From: Chromobacterium sphagni
GTDB lineage: Bacteria; Pseudomonadota; Gammaproteobacteria; Burkholderiales; Chromobacteriaceae
Length of the DNA stretch: 64,000 nt
Direction of reading: 5' to 3'
Assembly: GCF_001855555.1 (NCBI RefSeq)
Contig: NZ_MKCT01000001.1
Location: forward strand, 1,054,001-1,118,000
The notes below the pieces were generated by a model. It was given only the letters and a program-made list of their open reading frames with translations, made no database searches and had not been told where the DNA came from. The translations under genes and the position numbers were made by a program. Shown in pieces: positions 47,691 to 57,941 of this stretch (position 1 is its first letter; each line of letters starts with the position of its first letter).

Positions 47691-49091
47691 TCAATTGCGC
47701 AGCATGGCCAGCAGCGTGTCGTAATCGTGGGCGATGTCGGCGTCGTGGGTGCGCATTTCATTGATGGTTTTGCAGGCGTGGAGCACGGTGGTGTGGTCGC
47801 GGCCGCCAAAGGCGTCGCCGATATTGGGCAAGGACAGCTGGGTCAGCTCCTTGGCCAAAGCCATGGCCACCTGGCGCGGCCGGGCGATGTCGCGGCTGCG
47901 CTTCTTGCTGTGCATGTCGGACAGCTTGATCTTGTAGTACTCGGCCACCGTCTTCTGGATGGCGTCCACCGTCACCTGGCGGTTGCCGGCGGCCAGAATG
48001 TCCTTCAAGGCTTCCTTCACCAGCTCCAGCGTGATGTTCTGGTTGGTGAAGCGGGCGTAGGCCACCACGCGCTTGAGGGCGCCTTCCAGCTCGCGCACGT
48101 TGGAGCGCACGTTCTGGGCGATGAAGAAGGCGACGTTGTGTTCCAGCTTGATGCTGTCGGCCTCGGCCTTCTTCATCAGAATGGCCACGCGCATTTCCAG
48201 CTCCGGCGGCTGGATTTCCACCGTCAGGCCCCAGGAGAAGCGCGAGATCAGCCGCTCTTCCATCCCTTCAATCTGCTTGGGGTAGCTGTCGCAGGTCATG
48301 ATCACCTGCTTGCCGCCCTCTATCAGCGCATTGAAGGCATAGAAGAATTCTTCCTGGGTGCGGTTCTTGCCGGCGAAGAACTGGATGTCGTCTATCAGCA
48401 GCAGGTCCAGCGAGTGGTAGTAGCGCTTGAATTCGTCAAACGCCTTGTGCTGGTAGGCGCGCATGATGTCGGCCACGTAGCGTTCGGCGTGGATGTAGCG
48501 GATCTTGGCCTGCGGGTTCTTCTGGAACACGTGGTTGCCGATCGCCTGGATCAAGTGGGTCTTACCCAGGCCGACGCCGCCGTAGACGAACAGCGGGTTG
48601 TAGGCCTGGTCGCCCGGATTCTCGGCGATCTGCATCGCGGCGGCGCGCGCCAGCTGGTTGCCCTTGCCGGTCACCAGGGTGTCGAAGGTGAAGGACGGAT
48701 TCAGGCGCGTGCTTTCATGGCTGCCGCCTATGGCCTTCACCGCCGCCTGCTTGGCGGGGGAGGGGGCGGCCGGCGTGTTGGGCGCGGCCGGAGCCGGTTT
48801 GCTCTTGGCCGGCAGGCTGTTGGCCGCCGGCTGCAGCGGCTTGGCCGAAGGCGCGCCCAGGCGCAGTTCCACCGGGCATTCGCCAATCAGCTCCACCGCC
48901 AGTTCTTCAATGCGGCCGAGGAAACGGTCCTTGATGAACTGCATGATGAAGCGGTTGGGCGCCAATAGCGCAACGCCCTCGTCGCCGGCTTCGGCGGTGA
49001 GGGGCTTGATCCAGGTGTTGAACTGTTGTGAAGACAGTTCGGCCTCCAGGCGAGCGAGGCAAGCAGGCCAGAATTGATCCAGTTCGGTCAT
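47691..49091 (-). CDS. dnaA: Chromosomal replication initiator DnaA
   Basis: 466 aa from the ATG at 49091, giving the usual [19 protein letters not shown] start; an in-frame ATG at 49100 adds three residues. Domain I is followed by a Pro/Ala-rich linker (about 95-130). The AAA+ domain has Walker [14 protein letters not shown] and Walker [14 protein letters not shown]. Domain IV has [14 protein letters not shown], which contacts DnaA boxes. It initiates replication at oriC. Confidence 0.98.
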   Translation of the reverse strand: MTELDQFWPACLARLEAELSSQQFNTWIKPLTAEAGDEGVALLAPNRFIMQFIKDRFLGRIEELAVELIGECPVELRLGAPSAKPLQPAANSLPAKSKPAPAAPNTPAAPSPAKQAAVKAIGGSHESTRLNPSFTFDTLVTGKGNQLARAAAMQIAENPGDQAYNPLFVYGGVGLGKTHLIQAIGNHVFQKNPQAKIRYIHAERYVADIMRAYQHKAFDEFKRYYHSLDLLLIDDIQFFAGKNRTQEEFFYAFNALIEGGKQVIMTCDSYPKQIEGMEERLISRFSWGLTVEIQPPELEMRVAILMKKAEADSIKLEHNVAFFIAQNVRSNVRELEGALKRVVAYARFTNQNITLELVKEALKDILAAGNRQVTVDAIQKTVAEYYKIKLSDMHSKKRSRDIARPRQVAMALAKELTQLSLPNIGDAFGGRDHTTVLHACKTINEMRTHDADIAHDYDTLLAMLRN

Positions 49092-49424
49092 TACATACAC
49101 GCAAGTGAAAGCGAAAAACCCGCTGCCGGCGCAAGGCTCACAACAGCGGGAGAAGCCGTCTGCGACCTTTATAGAGCAAGGCGGCGCAGGCGACGAGTGT
49201 TCGGCATGGAAGCGGCCGGCAAGCTGCGGTGGTTGAGCGCGGCGGGTTGTGGGCCCTGGGTGCGTTCATTTGTTGTGCAGCCGGACGGCAACGATAAGCC
49301 CAGACATTCTAACGGTTTTTTACAAAGTTATCCACAGGGCGGGAGAAAATTCCTCGTTGACAAAGCTGCGGATTTCGAGTCAAATCACGCGTTTATTTCC
49401 GTTTCGAAACAGGAAACCCATATC
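49092..49424. other. dnaA-rpmH intergenic region with one perfect DnaA box
   Basis: 333 bp between divergent dnaA and rpmH. One perfect DnaA box, TTATCCACA, lies at 49328-49336. I do not see a cluster of boxes with an AT-rich unwinding element, so this is not a convincing oriC by itself. It does hold the divergent promoters for dnaA and rpmH. Confidence 0.55.
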
Positions 49425-49559
49425 ATGAAACGCACTTATCAGCCTTCCAATACCCGTCGCAAACGCACTCACGGCTTTCTGGTCCGCATGAAGACCCGTG
49501 GTGGCCGCGCCGTTATCGCCGCACGCCGCTCCAAGGGCCGTAAGCGTCTGGCCGTATAA
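49425..49559 (+). CDS. rpmH: 50S ribosomal protein L34
   Basis: 44 aa, [20 protein letters not shown] through GRKRLAV, the near-invariant L34 sequence. It is first in the rightward rpmH-rnpA-yidD-yidC run. Confidence 0.98.
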   Translation: MKRTYQPSNTRRKRTHGFLVRMKTRGGRAVIAARRSKGRKRLAV

Positions 49560-49564
49560 GCCCC

Positions 49565-49930
49565 TTGTCGGCTTACCGCTTTCGCCGTGCGCACCGGCTG
49601 TTAAAAACGGATGAGTTTTCATCCGTTTTTAGTTTGCGGCAACAACGCAGCAATGTGTTCTTCCAGGTATACGTCCGCCCCAACGGCCTCGACCATCCCC
49701 GCGTAGGGCTGGTGGTCGGCAAGAAGGTCGCCAAGCGGGCGGTGCGCCGCAACTACATCAAGCGCTGCGTGCGCGAGTGGTTCCGCCTCAACCAGCAACA
49801 GCTGGGCGGCGTGGACTATGTGGTTCGGGCCAAGCTGGCATTCACCCGGGCACAACGCGACGAAGCTGTCACAGCTTTGTCGGCTCTGTTTGCTAAACTG
49901 GCACGATGTCACGCATCCTCATCCTCCTGA
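49565..49930 (+). CDS. rnpA: Ribonuclease P protein component
   Basis: 121 aa; starts at TTG, 5 nt after the rpmH stop ([21 protein letters not shown]). The RNR motif region [21 protein letters not shown] binds the catalytic RNA. The 3' end overlaps yidD by 25 bp. No ATG alternative fits the N-terminus. Confidence 0.95.
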   Translation: MSAYRFRRAHRLLKTDEFSSVFSLRQQRSNVFFQVYVRPNGLDHPRVGLVVGKKVAKRAVRRNYIKRCVREWFRLNQQQLGGVDYVVRAKLAFTRAQRDEAVTALSALFAKLARCHASSSS

Positions 49931-50115
49931 TCCGCTTTTACCAGCTGGCTATCAGCCCGTGGCTGCCGCCGCGCTGCCGCTATCAGCCCACCTGTTCCAG
50001 CTATGCGATCGAGGCGGTGAGAAAACACGGTGTACTCAAGGGCGGCTGGCTTGCAGCCAGACGCATCGGACGTTGCCATCCCTGGGGCGGCAGCGGCTAT
50101 GACCCGGTTCCCTGA
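49906..50115 (+). CDS. yidD: Membrane protein insertion efficiency factor YidD
   Basis: 69 aa with the family core [20 protein letters not shown] followed by [10 protein letters not shown] and [18 protein letters not shown] small peripheral membrane protein that assists YidC. Overlaps rnpA in another frame, as in most bacteria. Confidence 0.95.
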   Translation: MSRILILLIRFYQLAISPWLPPRCRYQPTCSSYAIEAVRKHGVLKGGWLAARRIGRCHPWGGSGYDPVP

Positions 50116-50133
50116 ACTTTCCGGTATCGAGAG

Positions 50134-51762
50134 ATGGATTCCAAGCGACTCATAATCTTCGTTTTACTGTCCGTGGGCATTCTGTTTGGCTGGAATGAAT
50201 ATTTCATGCCCAAGCACAGCCAGCAGCAGGCGGCCAAGGCTCCGGCCGCAGCGGGCGCAGTCAATGCGCAGCCGGCTGATGTCAACAAGCTGATCCGCGG
50301 CCAGCGCATCCACGTCAAGACCGACCTGGTCGAGGCCGAGATCGACACCGTGGGCGGCGACCTGCGTTCGCTGGCGCTGCTCAAGCACGCCGCGGCGGAA
50401 GAGCACGGCAAGCCGTTCCAGTTGTTCGAGGACGACGCCAAGCGCACTTACGTGGCGCAAACCGGCCTGGTGGCCGCCAGCAACCCGGCGCTGCCCACCC
50501 ACAAAACCGTTTTCACCTCCGCCCAGTCCAGCTACCAGCTGACCGGCGACAAACTGGAAGTGAAGCTGACTGCCCCGGACGCCAATGGCGTCAAGGTGAG
50601 CAAGGTCTACACCTTCACCAAGGGCAGCTATGAAATCGGTGTGCGCTACGACATCGTCAACGGCGGCGCCGCTCCGGTAGCGCCCACCGCCTACTACCGC
50701 CTGCTGCGCGACAGCCAGGCGCCGGAAGGCGAAGGCCGCATGGCCCACACCTATACCGGCCCGGCGGTGTACACCTCGGAACACAAGTTCCAGAAGGTGA
50801 GCTTCGACGATCTGGCCAAGGGCAAGGGCGACTACGCCAAGACCACCACCGACGGCTGGGTGGCGATGGTTCAGCACTACTTCATGTCCGCCTGGATCCT
50901 GAAGCCGCTGGACGCCGCCACCGTGTGCAAGGACGACAAGTCCTGCCGCTTCGAGCTGACCGAGACCAATGGCCTGAACTCCGCCGCCGCGCTGGTCGAC
51001 TACGCCACTATCGCCCCGGGCAAGAGCCTGAGCGTGAGCGTGCCGTTGTACGCCGGTCCGGAAGAGTACAGCATCATCTCCAAGCTGGCCGACGGCATGG
51101 AGTACGCCAAGGACTTCGGCATCTTCTACATCTTCTCCTCGCCGCTGTTCTGGCTGCTGGTGAAGCTGCACAGCCTGGTGAACAACTGGGGCTGGGCGAT
51201 CATCCTGCTGACACTGACCATCAAGGCCGTGTTCTACCCGCTGACCGCGGCGTCCTACCGCTCGATGGCCAAGATGAAGGCGCTGGCGCCGCGTCTGGAA
51301 CGCATGAAGGAACAGTACGGCGACGACCGCATGAAGTTCCAGCAGGCGGTGATGGAGATGTACAAGACCGAGAAGGTGAATCCGCTGGGCGGCTGCCTGC
51401 CGATGCTGATCCAGATTCCGGTGTTCATCGGCCTGTATTGGGCGCTGCTGGCGTCGGTGGAACTGCGCGGCGCGCCGTGGGTGCTGTGGTATACCGACCT
51501 GGCCCGTCCGGACCCGTACTTCATCCTGCCGGTGCTGATGACCGCCACCATGTTCCTGCAGACCTTCCTCAATCCGCCGCCGGCCGATCCGATGCAGGCG
51601 AAGATGATGAAAATCATGCCGCTGGCCTTCTCGGCGCTGTTCTTCTTCTTCCCGGCCGGCCTGGTGCTGTACTACGTGGTCAACAACGTGTTGTCGATGA
51701 GCCAGCAGTGGTATATCAACCGCAACATCAACAAGCAGAGCAAGGCCGCGCTGCAATCCTGA
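50134..51762 (+). CDS. yidC: Membrane protein insertase YidC
   Basis: 542 aa. An N-terminal helix ([18 protein letters not shown]) is followed by a large periplasmic domain (about 60-330) and five conserved C-terminal helices, including [20 protein letters not shown] and [20 protein letters not shown]. It inserts membrane proteins with or without SecYEG. 18 bp after yidD. Confidence 0.97.
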   Translation: MDSKRLIIFVLLSVGILFGWNEYFMPKHSQQQAAKAPAAAGAVNAQPADVNKLIRGQRIHVKTDLVEAEIDTVGGDLRSLALLKHAAAEEHGKPFQLFEDDAKRTYVAQTGLVAASNPALPTHKTVFTSAQSSYQLTGDKLEVKLTAPDANGVKVSKVYTFTKGSYEIGVRYDIVNGGAAPVAPTAYYRLLRDSQAPEGEGRMAHTYTGPAVYTSEHKFQKVSFDDLAKGKGDYAKTTTDGWVAMVQHYFMSAWILKPLDAATVCKDDKSCRFELTETNGLNSAAALVDYATIAPGKSLSVSVPLYAGPEEYSIISKLADGMEYAKDFGIFYIFSSPLFWLLVKLHSLVNNWGWAIILLTLTIKAVFYPLTAASYRSMAKMKALAPRLERMKEQYGDDRMKFQQAVMEMYKTEKVNPLGGCLPMLIQIPVFIGLYWALLASVELRGAPWVLWYTDLARPDPYFILPVLMTATMFLQTFLNPPPADPMQAKMMKIMPLAFSALFFFFPAGLVLYYVVNNVLSMSQQWYINRNINKQSKAALQS

Positions 51763-51791
51763 TTGCCGCGACAGTCTGCCGCTTGACCCCG

Positions 51792-51816
51792 AAACCCGGC
51801 CATTGGCCGGGTTTTT
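51792..51816 (+). terminator. Terminator after yidC
   Basis: AAACCCGGCC, three-base loop, GGCCGGGTTT, then T tract. A perfect 10-bp stem. Confidence 0.85.
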
Positions 51817-51914
51817 ACGTTGGCGGCGCGAGATGCCGGCAGCCCCGCCGGGCTTTTTGCTGGATAATTGAGCCATGACATTGCAGCCGGCCGCCGGTTG
51901 CGCAAGGAAACACG

Positions 51915-53267
51915 ATGAACCTCAGCTACACCCCCGCCACCATCTGCGCCGTCGCCACCGCCCCCGGACGCGGCGGCGTCGGCGTGATCCGCGTCTCCGG
52001 CAAGGACCTGCTGCCGTTCGCCGCCGCCATCAGCCAGGGCAAGACGCCCAAGCCGCGCTACGCGACCTACACCGACTTCTTCGACGGCCACGGCCAGGCG
52101 ATAGACAACGGCCTGTTGCTGTACTTTCCCGGCCCCAACAGCTTCACCGGCGAAGACGTGCTGGAGTTGCAGGGCCACGGCGGGCCGGTGGTGATGAAGA
52201 TGTTGCTGTCGCGCTGCGTGGAGCTGGGCGCGCGGCTGGCGGAGCCGGGCGAGTTCACCAAGCGCGCCTTCCTCAACGACAAGCTGGACCTGGCGCAGGC
52301 GGAAAGCGTGGCGGATTTGATCGACGCCAGCAGCGAAACCGCCGCCAAGAGCGCGCTCAAGTCTCTGAAGGGGGCGTTCTCCAAGGAAATCCACGTGCTG
52401 GTGGACGAGCTGATCACGCTGCGCATGCTGGTGGAGGCGACGCTGGACTTCCCGGAGGAGGAGATAGACTTCCTCAAGCAGGCCGACGCCTTGGGCAAAC
52501 TGATGCGTCTGCGCGACAGGCTGGTGCAGGTGCAGGCCACCGCCAAGCAGGGCGCCATCCTGCGCGAGGGCATGCATGTGGTGCTGGTGGGGCAGCCCAA
52601 TGTCGGCAAGTCTAGCCTGATGAACGCGCTGGCCGGCGACGACATTGCCATCGTCACCGACATTGCCGGCACCACCCGCGACACGGTGCGCGAGGAGATC
52701 GTCATCGACGGCGTGCCGGTGCACATCCTGGACACCGCCGGCCTGCGCGATACCGACGACGTGGTGGAGAAGATAGGCATAGAGCGCACCTGGCAGGCGG
52801 TGGAGCGCGCCGACCTGGCGTTGTTGCTGGTGGACAGCCGCGAGGGCCTCACCGCCGAGGTGCAGGCCATCCTGGAGCGGCTGCCGCCGGCGCTGCCCAG
52901 GGTGCAGGTCTTCAACAAGGTGGACCTGTCCGGCGAGGCGGCGGGGCTGTCGGTGGAAAACGGCCACCCGCTGGTGCGCCTGTCGGCCCGCACCCACCAG
53001 GGCGTGGACGTGCTTAAGGCCAAGTTGTTGGAGATGATAGGCTACAGCGGCGCCGACGAAGGCGTGTTCCTGGCGCGTCAGCGCCATCTCGACGCCATCG
53101 GCCGCGCCGCCGAGCATCTGGAGCTGGCGCACGCCGACTGGCAGCAGGTGGAGATTTTCGCCGAGGAGTTGCGCATGGCGCAGAACGCCTTGTCCGAGAT
53201 CACCGGCGAATTCTCCGCCGACGATCTGTTGGGGGTGATCTTCAGCCGCTTCTGCATCGGGAAATAA
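51915..53267 (+). CDS. mnmE: tRNA modification GTPase MnmE
   Basis: 450 aa. The N-terminal folate-binding domain ([20 protein letters not shown]) is followed by the helical domain and the GTPase with G1 [11 protein letters not shown]2/G3 DIAGTTRD and DTAGL, and G4 NKVD. It ends in FCIGK, with the catalytic Cys. With MnmG it modifies the wobble uridine. Its last 18 bases are the probable integration site of the satellite that follows. Confidence 0.97.
   Translation: MNLSYTPATICAVATAPGRGGVGVIRVSGKDLLPFAAAISQGKTPKPRYATYTDFFDGHGQAIDNGLLLYFPGPNSFTGEDVLELQGHGGPVVMKMLLSRCVELGARLAEPGEFTKRAFLNDKLDLAQAESVADLIDASSETAAKSALKSLKGAFSKEIHVLVDELITLRMLVEATLDFPEEEIDFLKQADALGKLMRLRDRLVQVQATAKQGAILREGMHVVLVGQPNVGKSSLMNALAGDDIAIVTDIAGTTRDTVREEIVIDGVPVHILDTAGLRDTDDVVEKIGIERTWQAVERADLALLLVDSREGLTAEVQAILERLPPALPRVQVFNKVDLSGEAAGLSVENGHPLVRLSARTHQGVDVLKAKLLEMIGYSGADEGVFLARQRHLDAIGRAAEHLELAHADWQQVEIFAEELRMAQNALSEITGEFSADDLLGVIFSRFCIGK
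53250..53267 (+). other. Probable attachment site (attL) at the 3' end of mnmE
   Basis: TTCTGCATCGGGAAATAA, the last 18 bases of mnmE, closely resembles the mnmE/trmE attachment core used by SGI1-type elements. An integrase gene follows within 450 bp. I see no second copy in the window, so the right end must lie past 64000. Confidence 0.6.
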
Positions 53268-53381
53268 CTTGATGTCCAGCATCATCCCGTAACATCCATA
53301 AACCCCGCTAAAACCCTTGTCATTGTTACATTCTTTCGTCCAGCAGCATCCGACGATGTTCATAGACAGCCAGATTTTTTA

Positions 53382-53701
53382 GGTACACACTTAGGCACAC
53401 ACGCGATAGTGGTGTCTTTTTTGTGTACCTAGCTTGGCTGTTTTTTCTTGTCTATTGGCTAATTGTTAATGACATTGGCATGTATATTTGGTACACGGTT
53501 TATGAGACCGGATTTGTGTACCTTATTCTTGATAAGTTATTGTAATTCAATGGTTTTATTGGGGCTTCTTTGGCTGGATCGACCTCATTTTTTGCCTTGT
53601 TTTCAATGTTTTTTTGGTGTGTTTTCGTGCTGTTTGGCGAGTGGCTGCGGAAAACAAGGATTTTGCCGCTATCGTGTACCTTAGAATTTTTACCGTGTAC
53701 C
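53382..53701. promoter_or_regulatory. Six GTGTACC/GGTACAC repeats between mnmE and the integrase gene
   Basis: The heptamer occurs at 53382-53388 and 53490-53496 as GGTACAC. It occurs at 53423-53429, 53516-53522, 53674-53680 and 53695-53701 as GTGTACC. The region 53268-53714 is AT-rich and otherwise non-coding. Position next to the attachment site suggests integrase arm sites or an excisionase/AlpA operator. Two more copies lie inside the integrase gene (54375 and 54543), perhaps by chance. Confidence 0.6.
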
Positions 53702-53714
53702 AAATGAGGTGACT

Positions 53715-54920
53715 ATGCCAAGGGCGACCACACTGCTTACCGATACGGGGATTAAGGCGCTGAAGCCAAAGGAGGCCCGATACCGGGTGACGGACTCCAA
53801 GGGGCTGCTGCTGGAGGTGATGCCCAGCGGTTCCAAGGTCTGGCGCTACCGTTACCAATTGCATGGCTTCCGTCAGCCAACCTTGACCATTGGGCCTTAT
53901 CCAGAAATCGATTTGAAAACCGCACGCAGGCAGCGGGACGAATGGGCCGAGCTGGTGGCCCGTGGCGAGTCTCCCAAGCGGGTAGTGCAGGCGGCCAAGA
54001 TGGAAAGGCTCAACACCGTGGCGGCCTTTGCCGAAGAATGGCTAGAGGGGCAGCTAGAGGGGAAGTCAGACAGCTATCAGAAGACGATGCGCCGGATCAT
54101 GGACAAGGATGTCTTGCCTTGGCTGGGTGGCATGCCGCTGGCGGAAGTGAAACCGTCCGACGTGTTGGAACTGTGCGACCGGATCAAGGCGCGCGGCTCT
54201 CCCAAGATGGCGCTTGTCACCCGCAACGCGCTCAAGCGCATGTATGACTACGCGATAGCGCGCCAGCTGGCGGAAACCAATCCCGCCGCCGCTTTGGTGG
54301 CCCGCTTCATCGCGGTGGAAGAGAGCCGCGACCGGGTATTGTCCCACGAGGAAATCGGCCAGGTGCTGCGGGCTGTGTACCAATCTGACATTCGCCGGTC
54401 CTTGCGGCTGGCGCTGCACCTGTTGGCCATCACCATGGTGAGAAAAAGCGAGCTAATCCAAGCGCCTTGGTCTGAGTTTGATTTGGTTGCCGGGATATGG
54501 GACATCCCCGCCGAGCGGATGAAGAAAAACAAGCCCCATCGTGTGTACCTATCCCGCCAAGCATTGGAAATGCTGCAAGAACTGAAGATGCTGGCCGGGC
54601 GTTCCGCTTATCTATTGCCCAGCAGTCGCAGCAGCGAAGACAAGCCGATTGGCCGCAGCACGCTGAATCAAGCAGTGAATTCGCTATCGCTGGATGTGCA
54701 GCATTTTGTCTTGCATGACTTCCGCCGCACCGCGTCCACTCATTTGCATGAGATGGGCTATTCGTCCGACGCCATAGAAAAAGCGCTGGCGCACAAAATC
54801 GTCGGAATCAAGGGTGTGTATAACCGCGCGGAGTATGCCGAACAGCGCAAGACCATCATGCAAGCTTGGTCCGATTTTGTTCAGGCGCAGATTGATGTTG
54901 CGAAGGTAGTTCCTCGTTAA
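53715..54920 (+). CDS. int: P4-type tyrosine integrase
   Basis: 401 aa from the ATG at 53715 (GAGGTG just upstream); a GTG at 53709 is in frame. The N-terminal arm-binding DUF4102-like domain is LLTDTGIKALKPKEARYRVTD, then a SAM-like core-binding domain and the catalytic domain with Arg in TMVRKSEL, HDFRRTASTHLHEMGY (His-x2-Arg) and the nucleophile Tyr in KGVYNRAEY. It would integrate and excise the element at the mnmE 3' end. Confidence 0.93.
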   Translation: MPRATTLLTDTGIKALKPKEARYRVTDSKGLLLEVMPSGSKVWRYRYQLHGFRQPTLTIGPYPEIDLKTARRQRDEWAELVARGESPKRVVQAAKMERLNTVAAFAEEWLEGQLEGKSDSYQKTMRRIMDKDVLPWLGGMPLAEVKPSDVLELCDRIKARGSPKMALVTRNALKRMYDYAIARQLAETNPAAALVARFIAVEESRDRVLSHEEIGQVLRAVYQSDIRRSLRLALHLLAITMVRKSELIQAPWSEFDLVAGIWDIPAERMKKNKPHRVYLSRQALEMLQELKMLAGRSAYLLPSSRSSEDKPIGRSTLNQAVNSLSLDVQHFVLHDFRRTASTHLHEMGYSSDAIEKALAHKIVGIKGVYNRAEYAEQRKTIMQAWSDFVQAQIDVAKVVPR

Positions 54921-55660
54921 TGGTGGAATGAATTTAATGTGGTTGACGGATATTTTTCCATCTTTGAGTTATTGAAGAAATGCGTTTCGTTTTTTGACGA
55001 TTGCTCTCGTTAGCTCGATAAGCGAATTCATATGTTCCAAACATCCGTTAGTCGCCGCATAAATCCACTGTAGGCGCACTTGCCCCATTTGACTGGTTTG
55101 GCTTGCCGCAGTGCGCTGTCGCTCAATACTGCCCGTTTGTGCGCCTGTATGCCCTATGTTTTACCACCGCCCCCCGGCGCGCGCCCTCGAAGCCCCGCCT
55201 CGCCCCCGCGCTTCATGTGCCGCTAATCATGCAACCGCATGAACCCGCCCAAAGCCCGCGCCACCGGGCTTTGTTCACGTCTGCACCCCTCTGCAAACTC
55301 ATGCGTTTTCATGCACTCTGCGCATGCAGTCTCAACGCCGGCCGCCAGCGCCTGGCCATGTAGTCCTTCCTTCTTCATTTCCTCGATCCGCTCGCATCCC
55401 TCCCGCGCCGTCCAGCTGCGTCCGACGCCGTCCATTTGCCTGTTTTCACCCCTCGCCTCCCATCAAACGCTTCACGAAACTTTCTGCCCGTCAATAGCCG
55501 AAACGGCGTTTTTTCAGCTCCAAAAGTTTCGTTTTTGTGTGGCGATCCCACACAACACCGCCCCAAAACAGCATTTGTTTTTTGCTGGATACTGGCCCCG
55601 CTGACCGACGTATCCGGCTGCATCCCCTGCTATCCAGACAAGACGACAAGGACGCCAAAC
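54921..55660. other. Non-coding region between int and alpA
   Basis: 740 bp without a convincing gene; an 86-codon frame at 55103 has no start signal and odd composition. A terminator-like hairpin AAAGCCCG/CGGGCTTT lies at 55251-55272. Several ATGC-containing palindromes follow (55226-55332). A weak terminator GCCG-AAA-CGGC with a T tract is at about 55496-55513 and a TGTGTGG/CCACACA hairpin at 55536-55554. The repeats could be operators for AlpA. Confidence 0.45.
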
Positions 55661-55876
55661 ATGAATGCTGTTGCCCCCTCTCCCTCCCAGCCGCTGCGCT
55701 TTCTGCGACTGCCGGAAGTCATCACCACCTGCGGCCTGTCCCGCTCGTCGGTGTACGACGCCATCAAGCGCGGCCACTTCCCGGCCCCGGTGTCCTTGGG
55801 CGGCAAGAGCGTGGCCTGGCTGTCCTCCGAGATCGAAGGCTGGATGTCCGAGCGCATCGCCGCCCGTCAACCCTAA
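55661..55876 (+). CDS. AlpA-family transcriptional regulator
   Basis: 71 aa; AAGGA precedes the ATG. The MerR-like helix-turn-helix is RFLRLPEVITTCGLSRSSVY then DAIKRGHFPAPVSLGGKSVAW and SSEIEGWMSERI. AlpA proteins activate integrase or excision genes in P4-like satellites. It heads the run that follows. Confidence 0.9.
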   Translation: MNAVAPSPSQPLRFLRLPEVITTCGLSRSSVYDAIKRGHFPAPVSLGGKSVAWLSSEIEGWMSERIAARQP

Positions 55877-55894
55877 CCCACAAGGAACCTCCCC

Positions 55895-56614
55895 ATGCAC
55901 CTGACCGACCCGAAACGCAATGCCTACCTGTGCGAACAACTGGATATCTGCAAACAGCTGTTCGCCAGCTATCAGCAAGCCCAGCAAGACCACCAGAGCA
56001 AAGCCGAGCTGTTCGCCAAGCAACAGCAGGCGGCCGACGACGCCGAGCAAAAGGCCAAGACCCTGCGCGGCAAAGCCCGGGCGCTGCTGCGCGAAATGAT
56101 GGGCCAGCCCTCCAAGCAAATGCAGGACTTGCGCTCCGAGGAGCGCGCCGCCTACAGCGAGGCCGAAGACTACCGCACCTTCCTGGCCGAACTGGAGCTG
56201 GACCGCGACGAGGCCGCGCTGGCGATGCTGGGTATCGGCCGCGACTATGTGGAGAAACGCCAATACGCGCTGCAGGTCTACACCGCCGGCTTGCTGGATC
56301 AGGCCACCCAGCTGGAGCCGCTGCTCAAGGCGCTGGCCATGCATGAGGATGGCTTGCTGCGCGAAGGCCAGTTTGCCACCTGGCGACAGCTGGGCTTTGA
56401 AAGCGCCCAAGCCGCCGCGCTGTCGGAATTCAATACCCAGCTGACGCGGCGCTTGTCGAGCTACCAGTACGACCATCACGCCGACTCGGTCCATCAAGCC
56501 GTGCCCTGGGCGCATGGCCTGGAGGAGGCCCGAGGCCTGAGCCCCTGCAAGTACAACAAGCAGAAAGCAGCCTTTGCCGAGCGTCGCCAGGCGCTGGAAG
56601 CCGCCAATCAATAA
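55895..56614 (+). CDS. Satellite protein resembling P4 Psu/Sid-type structural factor
   Basis: 239 aa, almost fully helical. Residues 15-70 form a coiled coil rich in Gln/Ala/Lys. The C-terminal third (DQATQLEPLLKAL..., ATWRQLGFESAQAAALSEF, and the tail SPCKYNKQKAAFAERRQALE) has the same order of features as P4 Psu, which ends with a similar RK-rich motif. Psu decorates the capsid and blocks Rho. The proximity to an Ogr/Delta gene fits, since P4 has sid-delta-psu. Similarity is weak and judged by eye. Confidence 0.45.
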   Translation: MHLTDPKRNAYLCEQLDICKQLFASYQQAQQDHQSKAELFAKQQQAADDAEQKAKTLRGKARALLREMMGQPSKQMQDLRSEERAAYSEAEDYRTFLAELELDRDEAALAMLGIGRDYVEKRQYALQVYTAGLLDQATQLEPLLKALAMHEDGLLREGQFATWRQLGFESAQAAALSEFNTQLTRRLSSYQYDHHADSVHQAVPWAHGLEEARGLSPCKYNKQKAAFAERRQALEAANQ

Positions 56615-56632
56615 GCGATAAACAGAACCGGG

Positions 56633-57040
56633 ATGAACAAGATGACTAAATGGATTGGTGTGGACCTGGACGGCACGCTGGCGCAAGTGAGCCACGGCAA
56701 TTTCGGCATGATAGGCCAGCCGGTGGAAGCGATGATGAACCGGGTCAAAGCCTGGCTGAATGAGGGGGATTACGAGGTGCGGATTTTTACCGCCCGCGCC
56801 GCCGACCCGAACCAGATCGGCAAGGTCAAGGACTGGCTGAGCCGCAACGGCCTGGCCGGCCTGGAAGTCACCCACCTCAAAGACCGCGACATGATCGAGC
56901 TATGGGACGACAAGGCGGTGCGGGTGGAGCGCAACACCGGCAAAGTCTGCGAGGGCTGCGGCAACGCCGAGCGCGACCAGCCGGGCTTCAGCCACCGCAA
57001 ACGCACGCTGAGCGACATTCCCCAACACACCGACTGCTAA
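56633..57040 (+). CDS. Small HAD-superfamily hydrolase-like protein
   Basis: 135 aa. The HAD motif I is WIGVDLDGTLA (nucleophile Asp and +2 Asp), motif II lies in VRIFTARAAD and the acidic motif in IELWDDKAV. A C-terminal CEGCGNAE segment could bind metal. The cap domain is missing. A nucleotide or phosphoprotein phosphatase role is possible; such small HAD proteins are common in phage-related DNA. ATG 56642 is an alternative start. Confidence 0.75.
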   Translation: MNKMTKWIGVDLDGTLAQVSHGNFGMIGQPVEAMMNRVKAWLNEGDYEVRIFTARAADPNQIGKVKDWLSRNGLAGLEVTHLKDRDMIELWDDKAVRVERNTGKVCEGCGNAERDQPGFSHRKRTLSDIPQHTDC

Positions 57041-57050
57041 AGGACGCGAG

Positions 57051-57329
57051 ATGGCTTTCCTCTGCCCCCTGTGCGGCGCTATGTCGCGGGTCCGCACCAG
57101 CCGGATGATGAGCGCCACCAGCAAGGAGATTTACTACAACTGCAGCAACGACGACTGCTGCCACCAGTACAAGACCTTGGAGGGCGATCCGCGCACCTTG
57201 GCGCAGCCGATCAAGGGCGGGATGGCGATTCCGCTGGAGCAGTTGCGCCAGTTGCCGGGGCTGGCCAATGCGCCCGCCCTGGCGCTGACCACTGGCCAGG
57301 GCCGCATCCGCCATACCGTGTTGAAGTAA
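57051..57329 (+). CDS. Ogr/Delta-like zinc-finger activator
   Basis: 92 aa. The N-terminal zinc finger has CPLCGAMSRVRTSRMMS then YYNCSNDDCCHQYKT, the C-x2-C...C-x4-C pattern of P2 Ogr and P4 Delta, which activate late genes of helper and satellite. The C-terminal 40 residues are specific to this protein. A terminator follows directly. Confidence 0.88.
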   Translation: MAFLCPLCGAMSRVRTSRMMSATSKEIYYNCSNDDCCHQYKTLEGDPRTLAQPIKGGMAIPLEQLRQLPGLANAPALALTTGQGRIRHTVLK

Positions 57330-57336
57330 AAGAAAT

Positions 57337-57361
57337 GGCCCGCTTTAGGGCGGGCCGTTTT
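57337..57361 (+). terminator. Terminator after the ogr/delta gene
   Basis: GGCCCGC, six-base loop, GCGGGCC then GTTTT. Confidence 0.8.
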
Positions 57362-57367
57362 GACGCT

Positions 57368-57763
57368 TCAGATTCTCTGTTTGGCACTGGCTTCATGGGC
57401 AATATCCAGCAACAAATCATAGGTTCGTTCTATTTTTATGGCCTCTGCCTTTGCCGCCTTAAGTTCCGCATTTAGCCTTGCAATTTTAGCCTTTGCGCCC
57501 TCAGATCGTTCTTCATATATGGATTTAATCTCGAATATATGCTCCACAACCTGCCACGGCTTAAATTCCCGTCGAATATCTTCTTCAGTCCAAAAATTAC
57601 TTGGCCAAACTGAAGATTCGATAGAAAAAACCGCTTTACCCTTATCGCCGCAATTTTTGCACCTCACATAATATTCGGTATATTTATTAGTAACTTTACG
57701 GCTAGTCCGAACCTTTATAGTGCCTTTGCTATTGCATTTGGGACAATCAAAATCGCCAAACAT
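57368..57763 (-). CDS. Zinc-ribbon protein of unknown function with a coiled-coil tail
   Basis: 131 aa from the ATG at 57763 (GAGGG upstream). The N-terminal ribbon is FDCPKCNSKGTIKVRTSR then YYVRCKNCGDKGK. The second half is a charged helix (GAKAKIARLNAELKAAKAEAIKI). It is AT-richer than the satellite genes on either side and is the only gene of the element on this strand, so it may be a separate cargo gene or a regulator. A GGCCC/GGGCC hairpin lies just upstream at about 57777-57800. Confidence 0.7.
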   Translation of the reverse strand: MFGDFDCPKCNSKGTIKVRTSRKVTNKYTEYYVRCKNCGDKGKAVFSIESSVWPSNFWTEEDIRREFKPWQVVEHIFEIKSIYEERSEGAKAKIARLNAELKAAKAEAIKIERTYDLLLDIAHEASAKQRI

Positions 57764-57885
57764 AAAACCCTCAAATAAAAAGGCCCCTGCCAGGGCCTTG
57801 ATTCCATCACCATAATTCAAACCATCTAACACCCATTATATCCGTATGAAATGCACCGCTCAAATCCAATATGTGAATCACATGC

Positions 57886-57914
57886 TTGACAGTCCCGCCC
57901 GATTCCCGCACCAT
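57886..57914 (+). promoter_or_regulatory. Promoter of the satellite immunity leader (PLE-like)
   Basis: A perfect TTGACA at 57886-57891; with a 17-bp spacer the -10 would be CACCAT (weak). The -35 begins 56 nt before seqA, as in the orphan copy. Confidence 0.55.
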
Positions 57915-57941
57915 TACCTTGTCGCGTTCAATAGCGCGACC

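Noticed and set aside
49092-49424. Full oriC between dnaA and rpmH
   Set aside because: Only one perfect DnaA box and no visible box cluster with an unwinding element; reported only as an intergenic region with a single box.
50164-51876. 570-codon minus-strand frame opposite yidC
   Set aside because: Antisense to yidC, whose identity and location are certain.
55103-55363. 86-codon frame between int and alpA
   Set aside because: No ribosome site, odd composition, and a terminator hairpin at 55251-55272 lies inside it.
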